Assembly: GCA_949987705.1 (NCBI GenBank)
Contig: OX465281.1
Span: 136,820,876-136,884,875, forward strand
Reading direction: 5' to 3'
Source: Thereva unica
Lineage: Eukaryota > Arthropoda > Insecta > Diptera > Therevidae
Length of the DNA: 64,000 bases
How positions within the stretch are numbered: position 1 is the first letter of the stretch; every line of letters begins with the position of its first letter. Shown here in pieces: positions 42,786-59,862 of this stretch. Under the pieces are notes generated by a model, which saw only the letters and a program-made list of their open reading frames with translations, was not told the origin of the DNA and searched no databases. The position numbers and the translations under genes were made by a program.

Positions 42786-45700
42786 CTAGCTGGGACCCGG
42801 TGCGCCTACGCTGCACCCATAAGTCAATAGTAAACAATAAAAACCATCCATTGACTTAATATTTTTCGAGATATGAATTTTACACAGATGAAATGCCTCA
42901 GAGAACATGGGTCTTGCGTCGGCCGCCATGAATCGGTATATTGAGTCTACTACATTGCTTATTGTATTCTACTTATCATACCCTTTCATTTGATACCCAT
43001 GTTGAGGGGATTGTGAAGAAAGTGGTAAACCGGCCTCTTTAGACAGCCGCCATGGATCTAAAGATATATTTTGTATACTACATTGCTTATTGTATTCTAC
43101 TTATCATACCCTTTCATTTGATACCCATGTCGAGGTGGTTGTGAAGAAAGTGGTAATTCGGCCTCTTGAGACGGCCGCCATGGATCTAAAGATATATTTT
43201 GTATACTACATTGCTTATTGTATTCTACTTATCATACCCTTTCATTTGATACCCATGTCGAGGTGGTTGTGAAGAAAGTGGTACCCCGCCCTCTTGAGAC
43301 GGCCGCCATGGATCTAAAGATATATTTTGTATACTACATTGCTTAATGTATTCTACTTATCATACCCTTTCATTTGATACCCATGTTAAGGTGGTTGTGA
43401 AGAAAGTGGTAATCCGGCCTCTTGAGACGGCCGCCATGGATCTAAAGATATATTTTGTATACTACATTGCTTATTGTATTCTACTTATCATACCCTTTCA
43501 TTTGATACCCATGTCGAGGGGATTGTGAAGAAAGTGGTAATCCGGCCTCTTTAGACGGCCGCCATGGATCTAAAGATATATTTTGTATACTACATTGCTT
43601 ATTGTATTCTACTTATCATACCCTTTCATTTGATACCCATGTCGAGGTGGTTGTGAGGAAAGTGGTAATTCGGCCTCTTGAGACGGCCGCCATGGATCTA
43701 AAGATATATTTTGTATACTACATTGCTTATTGTATTCTACTTATCATACCCTTTCATTTGATACCCATGTCAAGGTGGTTGTGAAGAAAGTGGTACCCCG
43801 CCCTCTTGAGACGGCCGCCATGGATCTAAGGACATATTTTGTATACTACATTGCTTATTGTATTCTCCTTAACATACCCTTTCATTTGATACCCATGTTG
43901 AGGTGGTTGTGAAGAAAGTGGTAATCCGGCCTCTTGAGACGGCCGCCATGGATCTAAGGATATATTTTGTATACTACATTGCTTATTGTATTCTACTTAT
44001 CATACCCTTTCATTTGATACCCATGTCGAGGTGGTTGTGAAGAAAGTGGTACCCCGCCCTCTTGAGACGGCCGCCATGGATCTAAAGATATATTTTGTAT
44101 ACTACATTGCTTATTGTATTCTACTTATCATACCCTTTCATTTGATACCCATGTCGAGGTGGTTGTGAAGAAAGTGGTAATTCGGCCTCTTGAGACGGCC
44201 GCCATGGATCTAAAGATATATTTTGTATACTACATTGCTTATTGTATTCTACTTATCATACCCTTTCATTTGATACCCATGTCGAGGTGGTTGTGAAGAA
44301 AGTGGTACCCCGCCCTCTTGAGACGGCCGCCATGGATCTAAAGATATATTTTGTATACTACATTGCTTAATGTATTCTACTTATCATACCCTTTCATTTG
44401 ATACCCATGTTAAGGTGGTTGTGAAGAAAGTGGTAATCTGGCCTCTTGAGACGGCCGCCATGGATCTAAAGATATATTTTGTATACTACATTGCTTATTG
44501 TATTCTACTTATCATACCCTTTCATTTGATACCCATGTCGAGGGGATTGTGAAGAAAGTGGTAATCCGGCCTCTTTAGACGGCCGCCATGGATCTAAAGA
44601 TATATTTTGTATACTACATTGCTTATTGTATTCTACTTATCATACCCTTTCATTTGATACCCATGTCGAGGTGGTTGTGAAGAAAGTGGTAATTCGGCCT
44701 CTTGAGACGGCCGCCATGGATCTAAAGATATATTTTGTATACTACATTGCTTATTGTATTCTACTTATCATACCCTTTCATTTGATACCCATGTCAAGGT
44801 GGTTGTGAAGAAAGTGGTACCCCGCCCTCTTGAGACGGCCGCCATGGATCTAAGGACATATTTTGTATACTACATTGCTTATTGTATTCTCCTTAACATA
44901 CCCTTTCATTTGATACCCATGTTGAGGTGGTTGTGAAGAAAGTGGTAATCCGGCCTCTTGAGACGGCCGCCATGGATCTAAGGATATATTTTGTATACTA
45001 CATTGCTTATTGTATTCTACTTATCATACCCTTTCATTTGATACCCATGTTGAGGTGGTTGTGAAGAAAGTGGTACCCCGCCCTCTTGAGACGGCCGCCA
45101 TGGATCTAAAGATATATTTTGTATACTACATTGCTTATTGTATTCTACTTATCATACCCTTTCATTTGATACCCATGTCGAGGTGGTTGTGAAGAAAGTG
45201 GTACCCCGCCCTCTTGAGACGGCCGCCATGGATCTAAAGATATATTTTGTATACTACATTGCTTATTGTATTTTACTTATCATACCCTTTCATTTGATAC
45301 CCATGTTAAGGTGGTTGTGAAGAAAGTGGTAATCTGGCCTCTTGAGACGCCTACGCTGCACCCATAAGTCAATAGTAAACAATAAAAACCATCCATTGAC
45401 TTAATATTTTTCGAGATATGAATTTTACACAGATGAAATGCCTCAGAGAACATGGGTCTTGCGTCGGCCGCCATGAATCGGTATATTGAGTCTACTACAT
45501 TGCTTATTGTATTCTACTTATCATACCCTTTCATTTGATACCCATGTTGAGGGGATTGTGAAGAAAGTGGTAATCCGGCCTCTTTAGACGGCCGCCATGG
45601 ATCTAAAGATATATTTTGTATACTACATTGCTTATTGTATTCTACTTATCATACCCTTTCATTTGATACCCATGTCGAGGTGGTTGTGAAGAAAGTGGTA

Positions 45701-46387
45701 ATTCGGCCTCTTGAGACGGCCGCCATGGATCTAAAGATATATTTTGTATACTACATTGCTTATTGTATTCTACTTATCATACCCTTTCATTTGATACCCA
45801 TGTCGAGGTGGTTGTGAAGAAAGTGGTACCCCGCCCTCTTGAGACGGCCGCCATGGATCTAAAGATATATTTTGTATACTACATTGCTTAATGTATTCTA
45901 CTTATCATACCCTTTCATTTGATACCCATGTTAAGGTGGTTGTGAAGAAAGTGGTAATCTGGCCTCTTGAGACGGCCGCCATGGATCTAAAGATATATTT
46001 TGTATACTACATTGCTTATTGTATTCTACTTATCATACCCTTTCATTTGATACCCATGTCGAGGGGATTGTGAAGAAAGTGGTAATCCGGCCTCTTTAGA
46101 CGGCCGCCATGGATCTAAAGATATATTTTGTATACTACATTGCTTATTGTATTCTACTTATCATACCCTTTCATTTATTACCCATGTCGAGGTGGTTGTG
46201 AAGAAAGTGGTAATTCGGCCTCTTGAGACGGCCGCCATGGATCTAAAGATATATTTTGTATACTACATTGCTTATTGTATTCTCCTTAACATACCCTTTC
46301 ATTTGATACCCATGTTGAGGTGGTTTGAAGAAAGTGGTAATCCGGCCTCTTGAGACGGCCGCAATGGATCATTTTAGTTTCAATAGC

Positions 46388-46388
<1 letters not shown>
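42785..46388 (-). mobile_element. Helitron-like copy A (reverse, 5' end missing)
   Basis: The reverse complement of CTAGT preceded by a GGTGC/GCACC hairpin lies at 42785-42825, the Helitron 3' end. The terminal segment to about 42936 is followed by about 19 satellite units, an internal 3'-end-like segment (45348-45493) and about 7 more units. It ends at TTTCAATAGCG, part-way through the palindrome found in copies B-D, so the TC end is lost. No helicase is encoded; the element is non-autonomous. Confidence 0.82.
42937..46363. repeat. 128-bp minisatellite arrays in copy A
   Basis: The period is 128 bp, seen as repeated TTTCATTTGATACCCATGT and GACGGCCGCCATGGATC phrases. Variant monomers (GGTAATTCGG, GGTACCCCGC, GGTAATCCGG, GAGGGGATTG) recur in an ordered pattern, a higher-order repeat. 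The 60-residue open frames here are by-products of the repeat and not genes. Confidence 0.95.

Positions 46389-46430
<42 letters not shown>
46389..46430. repeat. (TA)n microsatellite between copies A and B
   Basis: Pure TA run that forms the axis of the large inverted arrangement of Helitron copies A and B. Confidence 0.95.
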
Positions 46431-46433
<3 letters not shown>

Positions 46434-46617
46434 ATAAAAATCTCGTGTCACAGTGTTTGTTACCGTACTCCTCCGAAACGGGTTGACCAATTTGCATGAA
46501 ATTTTTTGTGTATATTTGGTAGGTCTGAGAATAGGTCGTAGGCTATTTTTTATACCTTTAACCAAAAAAACAGCTGCAAAATCGAAACAAAAATGGTAAT
46601 TTTAGGAATTTTCACTT

Positions 46618-46765
46618 CATTTTAGTTTCAATAGCTTCATGGCCTACCTATTGTTTGACAAATGTAAAATTGTCATTAAATTGAATCATTACATTTAATG
46701 AAAATTTCAAATTTACGCAGCTGTCAAACAATAGGTAGGCCATGACGCTATTGAAACTAAAATGA
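46618..46765. repeat. Palindrome in the 5' region of the Helitron-like element
   Basis: CATTTTAGTTTCAATAGC followed by TTCATGGCCTACC and ATTGTTTGACA is mirrored at 46722-46765 with one mismatch, about 44 bp per arm around a 60-bp loop. It is also present in copies C (51055-51203) and D (55282-55411, with the left arm split by the LTR insertion). Confidence 0.85.
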
Positions 46766-49700
46766 TCCATTGCGGCCGTCTCAAGAGGGCGGTGTACCAC
46801 TTTCTTCACAACCACCTCGACATGGGTATCAAATGAAAGGGTATGATAAGTAAAATACAATAAGCAATGTAGTATACAAAATATATCTTTAGATCCATGG
46901 CGGCCGTCTCAAGAGGGCGGGGTACCACTTTCTTCACAACCACCTCGACATGGGTATCAAATGAAAGGGTATGATAAGTAGAATACAATAAGCAATGTAG
47001 TATACAAAATATATCTTTAGATCCATGGCGGCCGTCTCAAGAGGGCGGGGTACCACTTTCTTCACAACCACCTCAACATGGGTATCAAATGAAAGGGTAT
47101 GTTAAGTAGAATATAATAAGCAATGTAGTATACAAAATATATCTTTAGATCCATGGCGGCCGTCTCAAGAGGGCGGGGTACCACTTTCTTCACAACCACC
47201 TCGACATGGGTATCAAATGAAAGGGTATGATAAGTAGAATACAATAAGCAATGTAGTATACAAAATATATCTTTAGATCCATGGCGGCCGTCTCAAGAGG
47301 CCGGATTACCACTTTCTTCACAACCACCTCAACATGGGTATCAAATGAAAGGGTATGTTAAGGAGAATACAATAAGCAATGTAGTATACAAAATATGTCC
47401 TTAGATCCATGGCGGCCGTCTCAAGAGGGCGGGGTACCACTTTCTTCACAACCACCTCGACATGGGTATCAAATGAAAGGGTATGATAAGTAGAATACAA
47501 TAAGCAATGTAGTATACAAAATATATCTTTAGATCCATGGCGGCCGTCTCAAGAGGCCGAATTACCACTTTCTTCACAACCACCTCGACATGGGTAATAA
47601 ATGAAAGGGTATGATAAGTAGAATACAATAAGCAATGTAGTATACAAAATATATCTTTAGATCCATGGCGGCCGTCTAAAGAGGCCGGATTACCACTTTC
47701 TTCACAATCCCCTCGACATGGGTATCAAATGAAAGGGTATGATAAGTAGAATACAATAAGCAATGTAGTATACAAAATATATCTTTAGATCCATGGCGGC
47801 CGTCTCAAGAGGCCAGATTACCACTTTCTTCACAACCACCTTAACATGGGTATCAAATGAAAGGGTATGATAAGTAGAATACATTAAGCAATGTAGTATA
47901 CAAAATATATCTTTAGATCCATGGCGGCCGTCTCAAGAGGGCGGGGTACCACTTTCTTCACAACCACCTCGACATGGGTATCAAATGAAAGGGTATGATA
48001 AGTAGAATACAATAAGCAATGTAGTATACAAAATATATCTTTAGATCCATGGCGGCCGTCTCAAGAGGCCGAATTACCACTTTCTTCACAACCACCTCGA
48101 CATGGGTATCAAATGAAAGGGTATGATAAGTAGAATACAATAAGCAATGTAGTATACAAAATATATCTTTAGATCCATGGCGGCCGTCTAAAGAGGCCGG
48201 ATTACCACTTTCTTCACAATCCCCTCAACATGGGTATCAAATGAAAGGGTATGATAAGTAGAATACAATAAGCAATGTAGTAGACTCAATATACCGATTC
48301 ATGGCGGCCGACGCAAGACCCATGTTCTCTGAGGCATTTCATCTGTGTAAAATTCATATCTCGAAAAATATTAAGTCAATGGATGGTTTTTATTGTTTAC
48401 TATTGACTTATGGGTGCAGCGTAGGCGTCTCAAGAGGCCAGATTACCACTTTCTTCACAACCACCTTAACATGGGTATCAAATGAAAGGGTATGATAAGT
48501 AAAATACAATAAGCAATGTAGTATACAAAATATATCTTTAGATCCATGGCGGCCGTCTCAAGAGGGCGGGGTACCACTTTCTTCACAACCACCTCGACAT
48601 GGGTATCAAATGAAAGGGTATGATAAGTAGAATACAATAAGCAATGTAGTATACAAAATATATCTTTAGATCCATGGCGGCCGTCTCAAGAGGGCGGGGT
48701 ACCACTTTCTTCACAACCACCTCGACATGGGTATCAAATGAAAGGGTATGATAAGTAGAATACAATAAGCAATGTAGTATACAAAATATATCCTTAGATC
48801 CATGGCGGCCGTCTCAAGAGGCCGGATTACCACTTTCTTCACAACCACCTCAACATGGGTATCAAATGAAAGGGTATGTTAAGGAGAATACAATAAGCAA
48901 TGTAGTATACAAAATATGTCCTTAGATCCATGGCGGCTGTCTCAAGAGGGCGGGGTACCACTTTTTTCACAACCACCTTGACATGGGTATCAAATGAAAG
49001 GGTATGATAAGTAGAATACAATAAGCAATGTAGTATACAAAATATATCTTTAGATCCATGGCGGCCGTCTCAAGAGGCCGAATTACCACTTTCTTCACAA
49101 CCACCTCGACATGGATATCAAATGAAAGGGTATGATAAGTAGAATACAATAAGCAATGTAGTATACAAAATATATCTTTAGATCCATGGCGGCCGTCTAA
49201 AGAGGCCGGATTACCACTTTCTTCACAATCCCCTCGACATGGGTATCAAATGAAAGGGTATGATAAGTAGAATACAATAAGCAATGTAGTATACAAAATA
49301 TATCTTTAGATCCATGGCGGCCGTCTCAAGAGGCCGGATTACCACTTTCTTCACAACCACCTTAACATGGGTATCAAATGAAAGGGTATGATAAGTAGAA
49401 TACATTAAGCAATGTAGTATACAAAATATATCTTTAGATCCATGGCGGCCGTCTCAAGAGGGCGGGGTACCACTTTCTTCACAACCACCTCGACATGGGT
49501 ATCAAATGAAAGGGTATGATAAGTAGAATACAATAAGCAATGTAGTATACAAAATATATCTTTAGATCCATGGCGGCCGTCTCAAGAGGCCGAATTACCA
49601 CTTTCTTCACAACCACCTCGACATGGGTATCAAATGAAAGGGTATGATAAGTAGAATACAATAAGCAATGTAGTATACAAAATATATCTTTAGATCCATG

Positions 49701-50700
49701 GCGGCCGTCTCAAGAGGGCGGGGTACCACTTTCTTCACAACCACCTCGACATGGGTATCAAATGAAAGGGTATGATAAGTAGAATACAATAAGCAATATA
49801 GTATACAAAATATATCCTTAGATCCATGGCGGCCGTCTCAAGAGGCCGGATTACCACTTTCTTCACAACCACCTCAACATGGGTATCAAATGAAAGGGTA
49901 TGTTAAGGAGAATACAATAAGCAATGTAGTATACAAAATATGTCCTTAGATCCATGGCGGCCGTCTCAAGAGGGCGGGGTACCACTTTCTTCACAACCAC
50001 CTTGACATGGGTATCAAATGAAAGGGTATGATAAGTAGAATACAATAAGCAATGTAGTATACAAAATATATCTTTAGATCCATGGCGGCCGTCTCAAGAG
50101 GCCGAATTACCACTTTCTTCACAACCACCTCGACATGGGTATCAAATGAAAGGGTATGATAAGTAGAATACAATAAGCAATGTAGTATACAAAATATATC
50201 TTTAGATCCATGGCGGCCGTCTCAAGAGGCCGGATTACCACTTTCTTCACAACCACCTTAACATGGGTATCAAATGAAAGGGTATGATAAGTAGAATACA
50301 TTAAGCAATGTAGTATACAAAATATATCTTTAGATCCATGGCGGCCGTCTCAAGAGGGCGGGGTACCACTTTCTTCACAACCACCTCGACATGGGTATCA
50401 AATGAAAGGGTATGATAAGTAGAATACAATAAGCAATGTAGTATACAAAATATATCTTTAGATCCATGGCGGCCGTCTCAAGAGGCCGAGTTACCACTTT
50501 CTTCACAACCACCTCGACATGGGTATCAAATGAAAGGGTATGATAAGTAGAATACAATAAGCAATGTAGTATACAAAATATATCTTTAGATCCATGGCGG
50601 CTGTCTAAAGAGGCCGGTTTACCACTTTCTTCACAATCCCCTCAACATGGGTATCAAATGAAAGGGTATGATAAGTAGAATACAATAAGCAATGTAGTAG
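46766..50700. repeat. 128-bp minisatellite arrays in copy B
   Basis: About 12 units, then the internal terminal-like segment (48282-48427), then about 18 units. Monomer phrases are GATCCATGGCGGCCGTCTC and ACATGGGTATCAAATGAAAG. The variant order resembles that of copies C and D, so the arrays were duplicated as blocks. Confidence 0.95.
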
Positions 50701-50862
50701 ACTCAATATACCGATTCATGGCGGCCGACGCAAGACCCATGTTCTCTGAGGCATTTCATCTGTGTAAAATTCATATCTCGAAAAATATTAAGTCAATGGA
50801 TGGTTTTTATTGTTTACTATTGACTTATGGGTGCAGCGTAGGCGCACCGGGTCCCAGCTAGT

Positions 50863-54635
<3,773 letters not shown>

Positions 54636-54851
54636 ATATCTATATCTATAAAAATCTCGTGTCACAGTGTTTGTTACCGTACTCCTCCGAAACGGGTTGA
54701 CCAATTTGCATGAAATTTTTTGTGTATATTTGGTAGGTCTGAGAATAGGTCGTAGGCTATTTTTTATACCTTTAACCAAAAAAACAGCTGCAAAATCGAA
54801 ACAAAAATGGTAATTTTAGGAATTTTCACTTCATTTTAGTTTCAATAGCTT

Positions 54852-55281
54852 TATGGCTGGTGTACTTGTTTGTTAAATAAGACACTTGCGTTTTATTTGT
54901 TGTTCACTATATATATATATTATTAATTATATTTCTACAATACACCAGTATTCACAATCTAGTTGTTATCACTTAATTATATTTTGCTATTAGCTAGTCA
55001 CATATAAATATACCACTAATAACTTTTAATTTAGTTTTAATGATGGGATGACACGTTAGCTTTTGGTAGGAACCTTTACGCAAGTGAGTGTGCAAAACGG
55101 AGATGCCGGAAATTGGCTATCTCGATCACTAGTCGTGATAGGGACGGAACAAAACGGCGAGATCACTGAACTTTGAGTTCGGTGATCGATGGAGTGTTCC
55201 GACTGATCGTTTTGATCGTGCCGGAAGTTGTTGTGTGACATTGCGTAAAGTTTGGTAATTAAACTTTACGCGGTCACTACA
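54852..55281 (-). mobile_element. Solo LTR, 430 bp, inserted in Helitron copy D
   Basis: Comparison with copies B and C shows that 430 bases are extra here, flanked by GCTT on both sides (54848-54851 and 55282-55285). On the minus strand the insert begins TGTAGTGACCGCG, a common start of Ty3/Gypsy LTRs. There is no internal coding region, as expected after LTR-LTR recombination. Its other end (CCATA) is less canonical. Confidence 0.72.
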
Positions 55282-55411
55282 GCTTCATGGCCTACCTATT
55301 GTTTGACAAATGTAAAATTGTCATTAAATTGAATCATTACATTTAATGAAAATTTCAAATTTACGCAGCTGTCAAACAATAGGTAGGCCATGACGCTATT
55401 GAAACTAAAAT

Positions 55412-58400
55412 GATCCATTGCGGCCGTCTCAAGAGGGCGGTGTACCACTTTCTTCACAACCACCTCGACATGGGTATCAAATGAAAGGGTATGATAAGTA
55501 AAATACAATAAGCAATGTAGTATACAAAATATATCTTTAGATCCATGGCGGCCGTCTCAAGAGGGCGGGGTACCACTTTCTTCACAACCACCTCGACATG
55601 GGTATCAAATGAAAGGGTATGATAAGTAGAATACAATAAGCAATGTAGTATACAAAATATATCTTTAGATCCATGGCGGCCGTCTCAAGAGGGCGGGGTA
55701 CCACTTTCTTCACAACCACCTCAACATGGGTATCAAATGAAAGGGTATGTTAAGTAGAATATAATAAGCAATGTAGTATACAAAATATATCTTTAGATCC
55801 ATGGCGGCCGTCTCAAGAGGGCGGGGTACCACTTTCTTCACAACCACCTCGACATGGGTATCAAATGAAAGGGTATGATAAGTAGAATACAATAAGCAAT
55901 GTAGTATACAAAATATATCTTTAGATCCATGGCGGCCGTCTCAAGAGGCCGGATTACCACTTTCTTCACAACCACCTCAACATGGGTATCAAATGAAAGG
56001 GTATGTTAAGGAGAATACAATAAGCAATGTAGTATACAAAATATGTCCTTAGATCCATGGCGGCCGTCTCAAGAGGGCGGGGTACCACTTTCTTCACAAC
56101 CACCTCGACATGGGTATCAAATGAAAGGGTATGATAAGTAGAATACAATAAGCAATGTAGTATACAAAATATATCTTTAGATCCATGGCGGCCGTCTCAA
56201 GAGGCCGAATTACCACTTTCTTCACAACCACCTCGACATGGGTAATAAATGAAAGGGTATGATAAGTAGAATACAATAAGCAATGTAGTATACAAAATAT
56301 ATCTTTAGATCCATGGCGGCCGTCTAAAGAGGCCGGATTACCACTTTCTTCACAGTCCCCTCGACATGGGTATCAAATGAAAGGGTATGATAAGTAGAAT
56401 ACAATAAGCAATGTAGTATACAAAATATATCTTTAGATCCATGGCGGCCGTCTCAAGAGGCCAGATTACCACTTTCTTCACAACCACCTCGACATGGGTA
56501 TCAAATGAAAGGGTATGATAAGTAGAATACATTAAGCAATGTAGTATACAAAATATATCTTTAGATCCATGGCGGCCGTCTAAAGAGGCCGGATTACCAC
56601 TTTCTTCACAATCCCCTCAACATGGGTATCAAATGAAAGGGTATGATAAGTAGAATACAATAAGCAATGTAGTAGACTCAATATACCGATTCATGGCGGC
56701 CGACGCAAGACCCATGTTCTCTGAGGCATTTCATCTGTGTAAAATTCATATCTCGAAAAATATTAAGTCAATGGATGGTTTTTATTGTTTACTATTGACT
56801 TCTGGGTGCAGCGTAGGCGTCTCAAGAGGCCAGATTACCACTTTCTTCACAACCACCTTAACATGGGTATCAAATGAAAGGGTATGATAAGTAAAATACA
56901 ATAAGCAATGTAGTATACAAAATATATCTTTAGATCCATGGCGGCCGTCTCAAGAGGGCGGGGTACCACTTTCTTCACAACCACCTCGACATGGGTATCA
57001 AATGAAAGGGTATGATAAGTAGAATACAATAAGCAATGTAGTATACAAAATATATCTTTAGATCCATGGCGGCCGTCTCAAGAGGGCGGGGTACCACTTT
57101 CTTCACAACCACCTCAACATGGGTATCAAATGAAAGGGTATGTTAAGTAGAATATAATAAGCAATGTAGTATACAAAATATATCTTTAGATCCATGGCGG
57201 CCGTCTCAAGAGGGCGGGGTACCACTTTCTTCACGACCACCTCGACATGGGTATCAAATGAAAGGGTATGATAAGTAGAATACAATAAGCAATGTAGTAT
57301 ACAAAATATATCCTTAGATCCATGGCGGCCGTCTCAAGAGGCCGGATTACCACTTTCTTCACAACCACCTCAACATGGGTATCAAATGAAAGGGTATGTT
57401 AAGGAGAATACAATAAGCAATGTAGTATACAAAATATGTCTTTAGATCCATGGCGGCCGTCTCAAGAGGGCGGGGTACCACTTTCTTCACAACCACCTTG
57501 ACATGGGTATCAAATGAAAGGGTATGATAAGTAGAATACAATAAGCAATGTAGTATACAAAATATATCTTTAGATCCATGGCGGCCGTCTCAAGAGGCCG
57601 AATTACCACTTTCTTCACAACCACCTCGACATGGGTATCAAATGAAAGGGTATGATAAGTAGAATACAATAAGCAATGTAGTATACAAAATATATCTTTA
57701 GATCCATGGCGGCCGTCTAAAGAGGCCGGATTACCACTTTCTTCACAATCCCCTCGACATGGGTATCAAATGAAAGGGTATGATAAGTAGAATACAATAA
57801 GCAATGTAGTATACAAAATATATCTTTAGATCCATGGCGGCCGTCTCAAGAGGCCGGATTACCACTTTCTTCACAACCACCTTAACATGGGTATCAAATG
57901 AAAGGGTATGATAAGTAGAATACATTAAGCAATGTAGTATACAAAATATATCTTTAGATCCATGGCGGCCGTCTCAAGAGGGCGGGGTACCACTTTCTTC
58001 ACAACCACCTCGACATGGGTATCAAATGAAAGGGTATGATAAGTAGAATAGAATAAGCAATGTAGTATACAAAATATATCTTTAGATCCATGGCGGCCGT
58101 CTCAAGAGGCCGAATTACCACTTTCTTCACAACCACCTCGACATGGGTATCAAATGAAAGGGTATGATAAGTAGAATACAATAAGCAATTTAGTATACAA
58201 AATATATCTTTAGATCCATGGCGGCCGTCTCAAGAGGGCGGGGTACCACTTTCTTCACAACCACCTCGACATGGGTATCAAATGAAAGGGTATGATAAGT
58301 AGAATACAATAAGCAATGTAGTATACAAAATATATCCTTAGATCCATGGCGGCCGTCTCAAGAGGCCGGATTACCACTTTCTTCACAACCACCTCAACAT

Positions 58401-59350
58401 GGGTATCAAATGAAAGGGTATGTTAAGGAGAATACAATAAGCAATGTAGTATACAAAATATGTCCTTAGATCCATGGCGGCCGTCTCAAGAGGGCGGGGT
58501 ACCACTTTCTTCACAACCACCTTGACATGGGTATCAAATGAAAGGGTATGATAAGTAGAATACAATAAGCAATGTAGTATACAAAATATATCTTTAGATC
58601 CATGGCGGCCGTCTCAAGAGGCCGAATTACCACTTTCTTCACAACCACCTCGACATGGGTATCAAATGAAAGGGTATGATAAGTAGAATACAATAAGCAA
58701 TGTAGTATACAAAATATATCTTTAGATCCATGGCGGCCGTCTAAAGAGGCCGGATTACCACTTTCTTCACAATCCCCTCGACATGGGTATCAAATGAAAG
58801 GGTATGATAAGTAGAATACAATAAGCAATGTAGTATACAAAATATATCTTTAGATCCATGGCGGCCGTCTCAAGAGGCCGGATTACCACTTTCTTCACAA
58901 CCACCTTAACATGGGTATCAAATGAAAGGGTATGATAAGTAGAATACAATAAGCAATGTAGTATACAAAATATATCTTTAGATCCATGGCGGCCGTCTCA
59001 AGAGGGCGGGGTACCACTTTCTTCACAACCACCTCGACATGGGTATCAAATGAAAGGGTATGATAAGTAGAATACAATAAGCAATGTAGTATACAAAATA
59101 TATCTTTAGATCCATGGCGGCCGTCTCAAGAGGCCGAATTACCACTTTCTTCACAACCACCTCGACATGGGTATCAAATGAAAGGGTATGATAAGTAGAA
59201 TACAATAAGCAATGTAGTATACAAAATATATCTTTAGATCCATGGCGGCTGTCTAAAGAGGCCGGTTTACCACTTTCTTCACAATCCGCTCAACATGGGT
59301 ATCAAATGAAAGGGTATGATAAGTAGAATACAATAAGCAATGTAGTAGAC
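55412..59350. repeat. 128-bp minisatellite arrays in copy D
   Basis: The same monomer family and ordered variants as in B and C, with small private changes (TCACAGTCCCC near 56353, CACGACCACC near 57232, GCAATTTAG near 58186). The short open frames on both strands are repeat by-products. Confidence 0.95.
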
Positions 59351-59515
59351 TCAATATACCGATTCATGGCGGCCGACGCAAGACCCATGTTCTCTGAGGC
59401 ATTTCATCTGTGTAAAATTCATATCTCGAAAAATATTAAGTCAATGGATGGTTTTTATTGTTTACTATTGACTTATGGGTGCAGCGTAGGCGCACCGGGT
59501 CCCAGCTAGTATATA

Positions 59516-59736
59516 CAGTGTTGGAAAAAACTAAAGCAACTCGTGTAATGTAAATTGGCGTAAAAATGGCGCGGAATAAGTATAACAATGTCACCAAACA
59601 GTGCATTATTGACGAATTTACCCGTGGTGTGTGTCAAAAAACATTAGCTGAAAGGTACAGGGTACCAAAATCCGTTGTCTCTAGACTTATAAAAAAATTT
59701 AATGTGCGATGCGAGTTGCTTTAGTTTTTTCCAACA

Positions 59737-59739
<3 letters not shown>
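59516..59739 (+). mobile_element. Tc1-type internally deleted element, 224 bp
   Basis: Perfect 28-bp inverted repeats begin CAGTGTTGGAAAAAACTAAA and continue GCAACTCG. TA flanks both sides (59514-59515 and 59740-59741) within the (TA)n that follows Helitron copy D. It retains only the N-terminal transposase codons, so it arose by internal deletion of an autonomous Tc1-like element. Confidence 0.9.
59566..59724 (+). pseudogene. N-terminal HTH fragment of a Tc1-like transposase
   Basis: The ATG at 59566 opens MARNKYNNVTKQCIIDEFT, followed by GVCQKTLAERYRVPKSVVSR and LIKKF, a helix-turn-helix of the Tc1/Tc3 DNA-binding type (TLAERY as helix 2, KSVVSRLI as recognition helix). The frame then runs into the right inverted repeat and stops at 59722-59724, leaving 52 residues. 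The catalytic DDE domain is gone. If expressed it could only bind DNA; expression is not shown. Confidence 0.72.
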
Positions 59740-59795
<56 letters not shown>

Positions 59796-59862
59796 TTTTC
59801 GAGGGATACCGAATCAGACCACTATTTGCGGGTCCCTTTTCGTCCCTCTTCCTAGAGTCATC

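Larger units (their letters stand above)
46431..50862 (+). mobile_element. Helitron-like copy B, complete ends
   Basis: Begins TCTATAAAAATCTCGTGTCA after (TA)n and ends with GGTGC...GCACC, then GGGTCCCAG and CTAGT. TC at the 5' end, CTRRT at the 3' end with a hairpin about 10 bases before it, and insertion between A and T are the defining Helitron features. Inside: a 200-bp 5' region, a 44-bp-arm palindrome (46618-46765), 12 satellite units, the internal 3'-end-like segment (48282-48427), about 18 more units and the 3' terminal segment. No Rep/helicase is encoded. Confidence 0.88.
54641..59510 (+). mobile_element. Helitron-like copy D, interrupted by a solo LTR
   Basis: Starts TCTATATCTATAAAAATCTC in TA-rich DNA and ends GGGTCCCAGCTAGT at 59510. 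A solo LTR (54852-55281) interrupts the left arm of the palindrome. The first array has about 10 units, the internal terminal-like segment is at 56673-56819, and the second array has about 20 units, the longest of the four copies. Confidence 0.88.
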
